Source: Rhytidiadelphus loreus (taxonomy: Eukaryota > Streptophyta > Bryopsida > Hypnales > Hylocomiaceae). From it: a stretch of DNA of 64,000 nt. Numbering within the stretch: the stretch's first letter is position 1; every line of letters starts with the position of its first letter. Below, piece after piece: positions 47,341-61,095 of the stretch. Position numbers and translations under genes: made by a program. A model generated the notes under the pieces. That model saw nothing but the letters and a program-made list of their open reading frames with translations, made no database searches and was not told the origin of the DNA. Where the stretch lies: NCBI GenBank assembly GCA_947034895.1, contig OX344763.1, forward strand, positions 79,317,093 through 79,381,092, given 5' to 3'.

Positions 47341-49512
47341 TTGAAAGTGGCCACCAATAGCATATTTTTTTCGATTCGAAAGTTTGGGAATAATTGCAAC
47401 TTTCTCCACGAGTTTTCCATTTTTAAGGAACGTGGATTTCATGAGTTTCTACTTTTCTGGACACTAAAGTACAAGGCACAGTCCTTGCCCCCACTAATAT
47501 TTTGTTTCATAAACAAGGCCCTTGAAAGTGGCCACCAATAGCATATTCTTTTCGATTCGAAAGTTTGGGAATAATTGCAACTTTCTCCACGAGTTTTCCA
47601 TTTTTAAGGAACGTGGATTTCATGAGTTTCTACTTTTCTGGACACTAAAGTACAAGGCACAATCCTTGCCCCCACTAATATTTTGTTTCATAAACAAAGC
47701 CCTTGAAGGTGGCCACCAATAGCATATTCTTTTCGATTCGAAAGTTTGGGAATAATTGCAACTTTCTCCACGAGTTTTCCATTTTTAAGGAACGTGGATT
47801 TGATGAGTTTCTACTTTTCTGGACACTAAAATACAAGGCACAGTCCTTGCCCCCACTAATATTTTCTTTCATGAACAAGGCCCTTGAAAGTGGCCACCAA
47901 TAGCATATTTTTTTCGATTGGAAAGTTTGGGAATAATTGCAATTTGTTCCACGAGTTTTCCTTTTTTCAGGAACGTGGATTTCATGAGTTTCTACTTTTC
48001 TGGACACTAAAGTACAGCGCACGGTCCTTGCCCCCATTAATATTTTGTTTTACAAACAAGGTCATTGAAAGTGGCCACCAATAGCATATTTTTTTCGATT
48101 CGAAAGTTTGGGAATAATTGCAACTTCTTCCACGTGTTTTCTATTTTCAAGGAACGTAGATATCATGACTTTCTACTTTTCTGGACACTAAAGTACAACG
48201 CACGGTCCTTGCCCCCACTAATATTTTGTTTCACAAACAAGGTCATTGAAAGTGGCCACCAATAGCATATTTTTTTCGATTCGAAAGTTTGGGAATAATT
48301 GCAACTTGCTCCACGTGTTTTCCATTTTTAAGGAACGTGGATTTCATGACTTTCTACTTTTCTGGACACTAAAGTACAGCGCACGGTCCTTGCCCCCACT
48401 AATATTCTGTTTTGCGAACAAGGTCATTGAAAGTGGCCACCAAAAGCATATTATTTTGGATTCGAAAGTTTGGGAATAATTGCAATTTGTTCCACGAGTT
48501 TTCCTTTTTTAAGGAACGTGGATTTCATGAGTTTCTACTTTTCTGGACACTAAAGTACAGGGCACATTCCTTACGCCCACTAATATGTTGTTTCATAAAC
48601 AAGGTCATTGAAAGTGGCCATCAATAGCATATTTTTTTCGATTCGAAAGTTTGGGAATAATTGCAACTTGCTCCACGAGTTTTCCAGTTTTAAGGAACGT
48701 GGATTTCATGAGTTTCTACTTTTCTGGACACTAAAGTACAGCGCACGGTCCTTGCCCCCATTAATATTTTGTTTTACAAACAAGGTCATTGAAAGTGGCC
48801 ACCAATAGCATATTTCTTTCGATTCGAAAGTTTGGGAATAATTGCAACTTGCTCCACGTGTTTTCCATTTTTAAGGAACGTGGATTTCATGACTTTCTAC
48901 TTTTCTGGACACTAAAGTACAGCGCACGGTCCTTGCCCCCACTAATATTCTGTTTCGCGAACAAGGTCATTGAAAGTGGCCTCCAATAGCATATTTTTTT
49001 CGATTCGAAAGTTTGGGAATAATTGCAATTTGTTCCACGAGTTTTCCTTTTTTAAGGAACGTGGATTTCATGAGTTTCTACTTTTCTGGACACTAAAGTA
49101 CAGGGCACATTCCTTACGCCCACTAATATTTTGTTTCATAAACAAGGTCATTGAAAGTGGCCATCAATAGCATATTTTTTTCGATTCGAAAGTTTGGGAA
49201 TAATTGCAACTTGCTCCACGTGTTTTCTATTTTCAAGGAACGTAGATATCATGACTTTCTACTTTTCTGGACACTAAAGTACAACGCACGGTCCTTGCCC
49301 CCACTAATATTTTGTTTTACAAACAAGGTCATTGAAAGTGGCCACCAATAGCATATTTCTTTCGATTCGAAAGTTTGGGAATAATTGCAACTTGCTCCAC
49401 GTGTTTTCCATTTTTAAGGAACGTGGATTTCATGACTTTCTACTTTTCTGGACACTAAAGTACAGCGCACGGTCCTTGCCCCCACTAATATTCTGTTTCG
49501 CGAACAAGGTCA
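47341..49512. repeat. 15-mer duplication, copy 1 (offset 2715 bp)
   Basis: Twelve monomers match 50056-52227. Shared private variants include AAACAAAGCCCTTG, CCTTTTTTCAGGAACG, TTTGTTTCACAAAC, CTAATATGTTGTTTC and GTGGCCATCAATAG. The first unit differs by CTTTCTCC versus CTTGCTCC. Confidence 0.88.
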
Positions 49513-50055
49513 TTGAAAGTGGCCTCCAATAGCATATTTTTTTCGATTCGAAAGTTTGGGAATAATTGCAATTTGTTCCACGAGTTTTCCATTTTTAAGG
49601 AACGTGGATTTCATGAGTTTCTACTTTTCTGGACACTAAAGTACAAGGCACAGTCCTTGCCCCCACTAATATTTTGTTTCATAAACAAGGCCCTTGAAAG
49701 TGGCCACCAATAGCATATTCTTTTCGATTCGAAAGTTTGGGAATAATTGCAACTTTCTCCACGAGTTTTCCATTTTTAAGGAACGTGGATTTCATGAGTT
49801 TCTACTTTTCTGGACACTAAAGTACAAGGCACAATCCTTGCCCCCACTAATATTTTGTTTCATAAACAAGGCCCTTGAAGGTGGCCACCAATAGCATATT
49901 CTTTTCGATTCGAAAGTTTGGGAATAATTGCAACTTTCTCCACGAGTTTTCCATTTTTAAGGAACGTGGATTTGATGAGTTTCTACTTTTCTGGACACTA
50001 AAGTACAGCGCACGGTCCTTGCCCCCACTAATATTTTCTTTCATGAACAAGGCCC

Positions 50056-52227
50056 TTGAAAGTGGCCACCAATAGCATATTTTTTTCGATTCGAAAGTTT
50101 GGGAATAATTGCAACTTGCTCCACGAGTTTTCCATTTTTAAGGAACGTGGATTTCATGAGTTTCTACTTTTCTGGACACTAAAGTACAAGGCACAGTCCT
50201 TGCCCCCACTAATATTTTGTTTCATAAACAAGGCCCTTGAAAGTGGCCACCAATAGCATATTCTTTTCGATTCGAAAGTTTGGGAATAATTGCAACTTTC
50301 TCCACGAGTTTTCCATTTTTAAGGAACGTGGATTTCATGAGTTTCTACTTTTCTGGACACTAAAGTACAAGGCACAATCCTTGCCCCCACTAATATTTTG
50401 TTTCATAAACAAAGCCCTTGAAGGTGGCCACCAATAGCATATTCTTTTCGATTCGAAAGTTTGGGAATAATTGCAACTTTCTCCACGAGTTTTCCATTTT
50501 TAAGGAACGTGGATTTGATGAGTTTCTACTTTTCTGGACACTAAAATACAAGGCACAGTCCTTGCCCCCACTAATATTTTCTTTCATGAACAAGGCCCTT
50601 GAAAGTGGCCACCAATAGCATATTTTTTTCGATTGGAAAGTTTGGGAATAATTGCAATTTGTTCCACGAGTTTTCCTTTTTTCAGGAACGTGGATTTCAT
50701 GAGTTTCTACTTTTCTGGACACTAAAGTACAGCGCACGGTCCTTGCCCCCATTAATATTTTGTTTTACAAACAAGGTCATTGAAAGTGGCCACCAATAGC
50801 ATATTTTTTTCGATTCGAAAGTTTGGGAATAATTGCAACTTCTTCCACGTGTTTTCTATTTTCAAGGAACGTAGATATCATGACTTTCTACTTTTCTGGA
50901 CACTAAAGTACAACGCACGGTCCTTGCCCCCACTAATATTTTGTTTCACAAACAAGGTCATTGAAAGTGGCCACCAATAGCATATTTTTTTCGATTCGAA
51001 AGTTTGGGAATAATTGCAACTTGCTCCACGTGTTTTCCATTTTTAAGGAACGTGGATTTCATGACTTTCTACTTTTCTGGACACTAAAGTACAGCGCACG
51101 GTCCTTGCCCCCACTAATATTCTGTTTTGCGAACAAGGTCATTGAAAGTGGCCACCAAAAGCATATTATTTTGGATTCGAAAGTTTGGGAATAATTGCAA
51201 TTTGTTCCACGAGTTTTCCTTTTTTAAGGAACGTGGATTTCATGAGTTTCTACTTTTCTGGACACTAAAGTACAGGGCACATTCCTTACGCCCACTAATA
51301 TGTTGTTTCATAAACAAGGTCATTGAAAGTGGCCATCAATAGCATATTTTTTTCGATTCGAAAGTTTGGGAATAATTGCAACTTGCTCCACGAGTTTTCC
51401 AGTTTTAAGGAACGTGGATTTCATGAGTTTCTACTTTTCTGGACACTAAAGTACAGCGCACGGTCCTTGCCCCCATTAATATTTTGTTTTACAAACAAGG
51501 TCATTGAAAGTGGCCACCAATAGCATATTTCTTTCGATTCGAAAGTTTGGGAATAATTGCAACTTGCTCCACGTGTTTTCCATTTTTAAGGAACGTGGAT
51601 TTCATGACTTTCTACTTTTCTGGACACTAAAGTACAGCGCACGGTCCTTGCCCCCACTAATATTCTGTTTCGCGAACAAGGTCATTGAAAGTGGCCTCCA
51701 ATAGCATATTTTTTTCGATTCGAAAGTTTGGGAATAATTGCAATTTGTTCCACGAGTTTTCCTTTTTTAAGGAACGTGGATTTCATGAGTTTCTACTTTT
51801 CTGGACACTAAAGTACAGGGCACATTCCTTACGCCCACTAATATTTTGTTTCATAAACAAGGTCATTGAAAGTGGCCATCAATAGCATATTTTTTTCGAT
51901 TCGAAAGTTTGGGAATAATTGCAACTTGCTCCACGTGTTTTCTATTTTCAAGGAACGTAGATATCATGACTTTCTACTTTTCTGGACACTAAAGTACAAC
52001 GCACGGTCCTTGCCCCCACTAATATTTTGTTTTACAAACAAGGTCATTGAAAGTGGCCACCAATAGCATATTTCTTTCGATTCGAAAGTTTGGGAATAAT
52101 TGCAACTTGCTCCACGTGTTTTCCATTTTTAAGGAACGTGGATTTCATGACTTTCTACTTTTCTGGACACTAAAGTACAGCGCACGGTCCTTGCCCCCAC
52201 TAATATTCTGTTTCGCGAACAAGGTCA
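50056..52227. repeat. 15-mer duplication, copy 2 (offset 2715 bp)
   Basis: Copy of 47341-49512. Homology ends inside the next monomer: 52228 starts like 49513 (GTGGCCTCC preceding) but switches to CTTGCTCCACGAG. Confidence 0.88.
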
Positions 52228-54114
52228 TTGAAAGTGGCCTCCAATAGCATATTTTTTTCGATTCGAAAGTTTGGGAATAATTGCAACTTGCTCCACGAGT
52301 TTTCCAATTTTAAGGAACGTGGATTTCATGAGTTTCTACTTTTCTGGACACTAAAGTACAGGGCACAGTCCTTGCCCCCACTAATATTTTGTTTCATGAA
52401 TAAGGCCCTTCAAAGTGGCCACCAATAGCATATTTTTTTCGATTCGAAAGTTTGGGAATAATTGCAACTTGTTCCACGTGTTTTCTATTTTCAAAGAACG
52501 TGGATTTCATGAGTTTCTACTTTTCTGGACACTAAAGTACAGCGCACGGTCCTTGCCCGCATTAATATTCTGTTTTACAAACAAGGTCATTGAAAGTGGC
52601 CACCAATAGTATATTTTTTTCGATTCGAAAGTTTGGGAATAATTGCAACTTTCTCCTCGAGTTTTCCTATTTTAAGGAACGTGGATTTCATGACTTTCTA
52701 CTTTTCTGGACACTAAAGTACAGGGCACAGTCCTTGCCCCCACTAATATTTTGTTTCATAAACAAGGCCCTTGAAAGTGGCCACCAATAGCATATTTTTT
52801 TCGATTCGAAAGTTTGGGAATAATTGCAACTTTCTCCACGAGTTTTCCATTTTTAAGGAACGTGGACTTGTTGAGTTTCTACTTTTCTGGACACTAAAGT
52901 ACAGGGCACAGTCCTTGCCCCCACTAATATTTTGTTTCATAAACAAGGTCATTGAAAGTGGCCACCAATAGCATATTTTTTTCAATTCGAAAGTTTGGGA
53001 ATAATTGCAACTTGCTCCACGTGTTTTCCATTTTTAAGGAACGTGGATTTCATGAGTTTCTACTTTTCTAAACACTAAAGTAAAGCGCACGGTCCTTGCC
53101 CCCATTAATATTTTGTTTTACAAACAAGGTCATTGAAAGTGGCCACCAATAGCATATTTTTTTCGATTCGAAAGTTTTGGAATAATTGCAACTTTCTCCA
53201 CGAGTTTTCCATTTTTAAGGAACGTGGATTTCATGAGTTTCTACTTTTCTGGTCACTAAAGTACAGGGCACAGTCCTTGCCCCCACTAATATTTTCTTTC
53301 ATGAACAAGGCCCTTGAAAGTGGCCACCAATAGCATATTTTTTTCGATTCGAAAGTTTGGGAATAATTGCAACTTGTTCCACGTGTTTTCTATTTTCAAG
53401 GAACGTGGATTTCATGAGTTTCTACTTTTCTGGACACTAAAGTACAGCGCACGGTCTTTGCCCGCATTAATATTCTGTTTTACAAACAAGGTCATTGAAA
53501 GTGGCCACCAATAGCATATTATTTTGGATTCGAAAGTTTGGGAATAATTGCAATTTGTTCCACGAGTTTTCCTATTTTAAGGAACGTGGATTTCATGAGT
53601 TTCTACTTTTCTGGACACTAAAGTACAGGGCACGGTCCTTGCCCCCACTAATATTTTGTTTTACAAACAAGGTCATTGAAAGTGGCCACCAATAGCATAT
53701 TTTTTTCGATTCGAAAGTTTGGGAATAATTGCAACTTCTTCCACGTGTTTTCTATTTTCAAGGAATGTAGATATCATGACTTTCTACTTTTCTGGACACT
53801 AAAGTAGAACGCACGGTCCTTGCCCCCACTAATATTTTGTTTTACAAACAAGGTCATTGAAAGTGGCCACCAATAGCATATTTTTTTCGATTCGAAAGTT
53901 TGGGAATAATTGCAACTTGCTCCACGTGTTTTCCATTTTTAAGGAACGTGGATTTCATGACTTTCTACTTTTCTGGACACTAAAGTACAGCGCACGGTCC
54001 TTGCCCCCACTAATATTCTGTTTCGCGAACAAGGTCATTGAAAGTGGCCACCAATAGCATATTTTTTTCGATTCGAAAGTTTGGGAATAATTGCAACTTT
54101 CTCCACGAGTTTTC

Positions 54115-54121
54115 CATTTTA
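54115..54121. other. Single-base deletion in a T run
   Basis: Reads TTTTCCATTTTAAGG where sister monomers have five Ts before AAGG. Confidence 0.85.
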
Positions 54122-54398
54122 AGGAACGTGGATTTCATGAGTTTCTACTTTCCTGGACACTAAAGTACAGCGCACGGTCCTTGCCCCCATTAATATTTTG
54201 TTTTACAAACAAGGTCATTGAAAGTGGCCACCAATAGCATATTTTTTTCGATTCGAAAGTTTGGGAATAAGTGCAACTTTCTCCACGAGTTTTCCATTTT
54301 TAAGGAACGTGGATTTGATGAGTTTCTACTTTTCTGGACACTAAAGTACAGGGCACAGTCCTTGCCCCCACTAATATTTTGTTTCATAAACAAGGCCC

Positions 54399-55846
54399 TT
54401 CAAAGTGGCCACCAATAGCATATTTTTTTCGATTCGAAAGTTTGGGAATAATTGCAACTTGTTCCACGTGTTTTCTATTTTCAAGGATCGTGGATTTCAT
54501 AAGTTTGTACTTTTCTGGACACTAAAGTACAGCGCACGGTCCTTGCCCGCATTAATATTTGGTTTTACAAATGAGGTCATTGAATGTGGCCACCAATAGC
54601 ATATTTTTTTCGATTCGAAAGTTTGGGAATAATTGCAACTTGCTCCACGTGTTTTCCAATTTTAAGGAACGTGGATTTCATGACTTTGTACTTTTCTGGA
54701 CAATAAAGTAAAGGCCACAGTCCTTGCCCCCACTAATATTCTGGTTCGCGAACAAGGTCATTGAAAGTGGCCACCAATAGCATATTTTTTTCGATTCGAA
54801 AGTTTGGGAATAATTGCAAATTTCTCCACGAGTTTTCCTTTTTTAAGGAACGTGGATTTCATGAGTTTCTACTTTTCTGGACACTAAAGTACAAGGCACA
54901 GTCCTTGCCCCCACTAATATTTTGTTTCATAAACAAGGTCATTGAAAGTGGCCACCAATAGCATATTTTTTTCGATTCGAAAGTTTGGGAATAATTGCAA
55001 CTTGCTCCACGAGTTTTCCAATTTTAAGGAACGTGGATTTCATGACTTTATTCTTTTCTGGACACTAAAGTACAGGGCACAGTCCTTGCCCCCACTAATA
55101 TTTTGTTTCATAAACAAGGCCCTTGAAAGTGGCCACCAATAGCATATTCTTTTCGATTCGAAAGTTTGGGAATAATTGCCACTTTCTCCACGAGTTTTCC
55201 ATTTTTAAGGAACGTGGATTTGATGAGTTTCTACTTTTCTGGACACTAAAATACAAGGCACAGTTCTTGCCCCCACTAATATTTTCTTTCATGAACAAGT
55301 CCCTTGAAAGTGGCCACCAATAGCATATTTTTTTCAATTCGAAAGTTTGGGAATAATTGCAACTTGTTCCACGTGTTTTCTATTTTCAAGGAACGTGGAT
55401 TTCATGACTTTCTACTTTTCTGGACACTAAAGTACAGCGCACGGTCCTTGCCCCCACTAATATTCTGTTTTGCGAACAAGGTCATTGAAAGTGGCCACCA
55501 ATAGCATATTATTTTGGATTCGAAAGTTTGGGAATAATTGCAATTTGTTCCACGAGTTTTCCTTTTTTAAGGAACGTGGATTTCATGAGTTTCTTCTTTT
55601 CTGGACACTAAAGTACAGGGCACGGTCCTTGCCCCCACTAATATTTTGTTTTACAAACAAGGTCATTGAAAGTGGCCACCAATAGCATATTTTTTTCGAT
55701 TCGAAAGTTTGGGAATAATTGCAACTTCTTCCACGTGTTTTCTATTTTCAAGGAATGTAGATATCATGACTTTCTACTTTTCTGGACACTAAAGTAGAAC
55801 GCACGGTCCTTGCCCCCACTAATATTTTGTTTTACAAACAAGGTCA
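54399..55846. repeat. Eight-monomer block, copy 1 (offset 4525 bp)
   Basis: Shares the rare AAGGATCGTGG, CATAAGTTTGTAC, CATTGAATGTGGCC and ACAATAAAGTAAAGG changes with 58924-60371. Confidence 0.82.
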
Positions 55847-56932
55847 TTGAAAGTGGCCACCAATAGCATATTATTTTCGATTCGAAAGTTTGGGAATAAT
55901 TGCAACTTGTTCCACGTGTTTTCCATTTTTAAGGAACGTGGATTTCATGACTTTCTACTTTTCTGGACACTAAAGTACAGCGCACGGTCCTTGCCCCCAC
56001 TAATATTCTGTTTCGCGAACAAGGTCATTGAAAGTGGCCACCAATAGCATATTTTTTTCGATTCGAAAGTTTGGGAATAATTGCAACTTGCTCCACGAGT
56101 TTTCCATTTTTAAGGAACGTGGATTTCATGAGTTTCTACTTTTCTGGACACTAAAGTACAAGGCACAGTCCTTGCCCCCACCAATATTTTGTTTCATAAA
56201 CAAGGTCATTGAAAGTGGCCACCAATAGCATATTTTTTTCGATTCGAAAGTTTGGGAATAATTGCAACTTGCTCCACGAGTTTTCCAATTTTAAGGAACG
56301 TGGATTTCATGACTTTCTACTTTTCTGGACACTAAAGTACAGGGCACAGTCCTTGCCCCCACTAATATTTTGTTTCATAAACAAGGCCCTTGAAAGTGGC
56401 CACCAATAGCATATTCTTTTCGATTCGAAAGTTTGGGAATAATTGCAACTTTCTCCACGAGTTTTCCATTTTTAAGGAACGTGGATTTGATGAGTTTCTA
56501 CTTTTCTGGACACTAAAATACAAGGCACAGTCCTTGCCCCCACTAATATTCTGTTTTGCGAACAAGGTCATTGAAAGTGGCCACCAATAGCATATTTTTT
56601 TCGATTCGAAAGTTTGGGAATAATTGCAACTTTCTCCTCGAGTTTCCCTATTTTAAGGAACGTGGATTTCATGACTTTCTACTTTTCTGGACACTAAGGT
56701 ACAGGGCACAGTCCTTGCCCCCACTAATATTTTGTTTCATGAACAAGGCCCTTGAAAGTGGCCACCAATAGCATATTTTTTTCGATTCGAAAGTTTGGGA
56801 ATAATTGCAACTTGTTCCACGTGTTTTCTATTTTCAAGGAACGTGGATTTCATGACTTTCTACTTTTCTGGACACTAAAGTACAGCGCACGGTCCTTGCC
56901 CCCACTAATATTCTGTTTCGCGAACAAGGTCA

Positions 56933-57656
56933 TTGAAAGTGGCCACCAATAGCATATTTTTTTCGATTCGAAAGTTTGGGAATAATTGCAACTTTCTCCT
57001 CGAGTTTTCCTATTTTAAGGAACGTGGATTTCATGACTTTATACTTTTCTGGACAATAAAGTAAAGGCCACAGTCCTTGCCCCCACTAATATTCTGGTTC
57101 GCGAACAAGGTCATTGAAAGTGGCCACCAATAGCATATTTTTTTCGATTCGAAAGTTTGGGAATAATTGCAAATTTCTCCACGAGTTTTCCTTTTTTAAG
57201 GAACGTGGATTTCATGAGTTTCTACTTTTCTGGACACTAAAGTACAGGGCACAGTCCTTGCCCCCACTAATATTTTGTTTCATGAATAAGGCCCTTGAAA
57301 GTGGCCACCAATAGCATATTTTTTTCGATTCGAAAGTTTGGGAATAATTGCAACTTGCTCCACGTGTTTTCCAATTTTAAGGAACGTGGATTTCATGACT
57401 TTATACTTTTCTGGACAATAAAGTAAAGGCCACAGTCCTTGCCCCCACTAATATTCTGGTTCGCGAACAAGGTCATTGAAAGTGGCCACCAATAGCATAT
57501 TTTTTTCGATTCGAAAGTCTGGGAATAATTGCAAATTTCTCCACGAGTTTTCCTTTTTTAAGGAACGTGGATTTCATGAGTTTCTACTTTTCTGGACACT
57601 AAAGTACAGGGCACAGTCCTTGCCCCCACTAATATTTTGTTTCATGAATAAGGCCC
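56933..57656. repeat. Dimer HOR (362 bp x 2)
   Basis: 56933-57294 and 57295-57656 both pair an ACAATAAAGTAAAGG unit with an AATTTCTCCACGAG/CCTTTTTTAAGG unit. The first unit of the first dimer has CTCCTCGAG, that of the second CTCCACGTG. Confidence 0.8.
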
Positions 57657-58199
57657 TTGAAAGTGGCCACCAATAGCATATTTTTTTCGATTCGAAAGTT
57701 TGGGAATAATTGCAACTTGTTCCACGTGTTTTCTATTTTCAAGGAACGTGGATTTCATGAGTTTCTACTTTTCTGGACACTAAAGTACAGGGCACGGTCC
57801 TTGCCCGCATTAATATTCTGTTTTACAAACAAGGTCATTGAAAGTGGCCACCAATAGCATATTTTTTTCGATTCGAAAGTTTGGGAATAATTGCAACTTT
57901 CTCCTCGAGTTTTCCTATTTTAAGGAACGTGGATTTCATGACTTTCTACTTTTCTGGACATTAAAGTACAGGGCACGGTCCTTGCCCGCATTAATATTCT
58001 GTTTTACAAACAAGGTCATTGAAAGTGGCCACCAATAGCATATTTTTTTCGATTCGAAAGTTTGGGAATAATTGCAACTTTCTCCTCGAGTTTCCCTATT
58101 TTAAGGAACGTGGATTTCATGAGTTTCTACTTTTCTGGACACTAAAGTACAGGGCACAGTCCTTGCCCCCACTAATATTTTGTTTTGCGAACAAGGTCA

Positions 58200-58923
58200 T
58201 TGAAAGTGGCCACCAATAGCATATTTTTTTCGATTCGAAAGTTTGGGAATAATTGCAACTTGCTCCACGAGTTTTCCATTTTTAAGGAACGTGGATTTCA
58301 TGAGTTTCTACTTTTCTGGACACTAAAGTACAGGGCACAGTCCTTGCCCCCACTAATATTTTGTTTCATGAACAAGGCCCTTGAAAGTGGCCACCAATAG
58401 CATATTTTTTTCGATTCGAAAGTTTGGGAATAATTGCAACTTGTTCCACGTGTTTTCTATTTTCAAGGAACGTGGATTTCATGACTTTCTACTTTTCTGG
58501 ACACTAAAGTACAGCGCACGGTCCTTGCCCCCACTAATATTCTGTTTCGCGAACAAGGTCATTGAAAGTGGCCACCAATAGCATATTTTTTTCGATTCGA
58601 AAGTTTGGGAATAATTGCAACTTGCTCCACGAGTTTTCCATTTTTAAGGAACGTGGATTTCATGAGTTTCTACTTTTCTGGACACTAAAGTACAAGGCAC
58701 AGTCCTTGCCCCCACTAATATTTTGTTTCATAAACAAGGTCATTGAAAGTGGCCACCAATAGCATATTTTTTTCGATTCGAAAGTTTGGGAATAGTTGCA
58801 ACTTTCTCCTCGAGTTTTCCATTTTTAAGGAACGTGGATTTCATGAGTTTCTACTTTTCTGGACACTAAAGTACAGGGCACAGTCCTTGCCCCCACTAAT
58901 ATTTTGTTTCATAAACAAGGCCC
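58200..58923. repeat. Four-monomer block, copy 1 (offset 4163 bp)
   Basis: Matches 62363-63086 in monomer order. Differences include GGAATAGTTGC here (near 58795) and TCGATTGGAAAG in the later copy. Confidence 0.75.
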
Positions 58924-60371
58924 TTGAAAGTGGCCACCAATAGCATATTTTTTTCGATTCGAAAGTTTGGGAATAATTGCAACTTGTTCCACGTGTTTTC
59001 TATTTTCAAGGATCGTGGATTTCATAAGTTTGTACTTTTCTGGACACTAAAGTACAGCGCACGGTCCTTGCCCGCATTAATATTTTGTTTTACAAACGAG
59101 GTCATTGAATGTGGCCACCAATAGCATATTTTTTTCGATTCGAAAGTTTGGGAATAATTGCAACTTGCTCCACGTGTTTTCCAATTTTAAGGAACGTGGA
59201 TTTCATGACATTATACTTTTCTGGACAATAAAGTAAAGGCCACAGTCCTTGCCCCCACTAATATTCTGGTTCGCGAACAAGGTCATTGAAAGTGGCCACC
59301 AATAGCATATTTTTTTCGATTCGAAAGTTTGGGAATAATTGCAAATTTCTCCACGAGTTTTCCTTTTTTAAGGAACGTGGATTTCATGACTTTCTACTTT
59401 TCTGGACACTAAAGTACAAGGCACAGTCCTTGCCCCCACTAATATTTTGTTTCATAAACAAGGTCATTGAAAGTGGCCACCAATAGCATATTTTTTTCGA
59501 TTCGAAAGTTTGGGAATAATTGCAACTTGCTCCACGAGTTTTCCAATTTTAAGGAACGTGGATTTCATGAGTTTCTACTTTTCTGGACACTAAAGTACAG
59601 GGCACAGTCCTTGCCCCCACTAATATTTTGTTTCATGAATAAGGCCCTTGAAAGTGGCCACCAATAGCATATTCTTTTCGATTCGAAAGTTTGGGAATAA
59701 TTGCAACTTTCTCCACGAGTTTTCCATTTTTAAGGAACGTGGATTTGATGAGTTTCTACTTTTCTGGACACTAAAATACAAGGCACAGTCCTTGCCCCCA
59801 CTAATATTTCCTTTCATGAACAAGGCCCTTGAAAGTGGCCACCAATAGCATATTTTTTTCGATTCGAAAGTTTGGGAATAATTGCAACTTGTTCCACGTG
59901 TTTTCTATTTTCAAGGAACGTGGATTTCATGACTTTCTACTTTTCTGGACACTAAAGTACAGCGCACGGTCCTTGCCCCCACTAATATTCTGTTTTGCGA
60001 ACAAGGTCATTGAAAGTGGCCACCAATAGCATATTATTTTGGATTCGAAAGTTTGGGAATAATTGCAATTTGTTCCACGAGTTTTCCTTTTTTAAGGAAC
60101 GTGGATTTCATGAGTTTCTACTTTTCTGGACACTAAAGTACAGGGCACGGTCCTTGCCCCCACTAATATTTTGTTTTACAAACAAGGTCATTGAAAGTGG
60201 CCACCAATAGCATATTTTTTTCGATTCGAAAGTTTGGGAATAATTGCAACTTCTTCCACGTGTTTTCTATTTTCAAGGAATGTAGATATCATGACTTTCT
60301 ACTTTTCTGGACACTAAAGTACAACGCACGGTCCTTGCCCCCACTAATATTCTGTTTCGCGAACAAGGTCA
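58924..60371. repeat. Eight-monomer block, copy 2 (offset 4525 bp)
   Basis: Copy of 54399-55846, 25 monomers downstream. Several unit-level differences are visible: ATGACATTATAC for ATGACTTTGTAC near 59206, and AAGTACAACGC for AAGTAGAACGC near 60318. Confidence 0.82.
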
Positions 60372-61095
60372 TTGAAAGTGCCCTCCAATAGCATATTTTT
60401 TTCGATTCGAAAGTTTGGGAATAACTGCAACTTGCTCCACGAGTTTTCCAATTTTAAGGAACGTGGATTTCATGAGTTTCTACTTTTCTGGACACTAAAG
60501 TACAAGGCACAGTCCTAGCCCCCACCAATATTTTGTTTCATAAACAAGGTCATTGAAAGTGGCCACCAATAGCATATTTTTTTCGATTCGAAAGTTTGGG
60601 AATAATTGCAACTTGCTCCACGAGTTTTCCAATTTTAAGGAACGTGGATTTCATGACTTTATACTTTTCTGGACACTAAAGTACAGGGCACAGTCCTTGC
60701 CCCCACTAATATTTTGTTTCATAAACAAGGCCCTTGAAAGTGGCCACCAATAGCATATTCTTTTCGATTCGAAAGTTTGGGAATAATTGCAACTTTCTCC
60801 ACGAGTTTTCCATTTTTAAGGAACGTGGATTTGATGAGTTTCTACTTTTCTGGACACTAAAATACAAGGCACAGTCCTTGCCCCCACTAATATTTTGTTT
60901 CATGAACAAGGCCCTTGAAAGTGGCCACCAATAGCATATTTTTTTCGATTGGAAAGTTTGGGAATAATTGCAACTTGCTCCACGAGTTTTCCAATTTTAA
61001 GGAACGTGGATTTCATGACTTTATACTTTTCTGGACACTAAAGTACAGGGCACAGTCCTTGCCCCCACTAATATTTTGTTTCATAAACAAGGCCC
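60191..61095. repeat. Five-monomer block, copy 1 (offset 2896 bp)
   Basis: Matches 63087-63991, with shared GAATGTAGATATC, GTCCTAGCCCCCACC, GACTTTATACTTTTC and GGATTTGATGAG variants. A dimer (60553-60914 and 60915-61276) overlaps it. Confidence 0.82.

Larger units (their letters stand above)
46979..52408. repeat. Right-hand domain C: trimers inside a 15-mer duplication
   Basis: A trimer made of a CATATTTTTTTCG unit, a GAAGGTGGCC-ended unit and a GGATTTGATGAG unit occurs at 46798-47340, 47341-47883, 49513-50055 and 50056-50598. It punctuates the larger 15-mer period. Confidence 0.85.

Noticed and set aside
47675..48037. Minus-strand open frame of 120 codons, also present at 50390-50752
   Set aside because: It spans two monomers only because three local substitutions removed stops, and the second copy is simply part of the 15-mer duplication. 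No coding signature.
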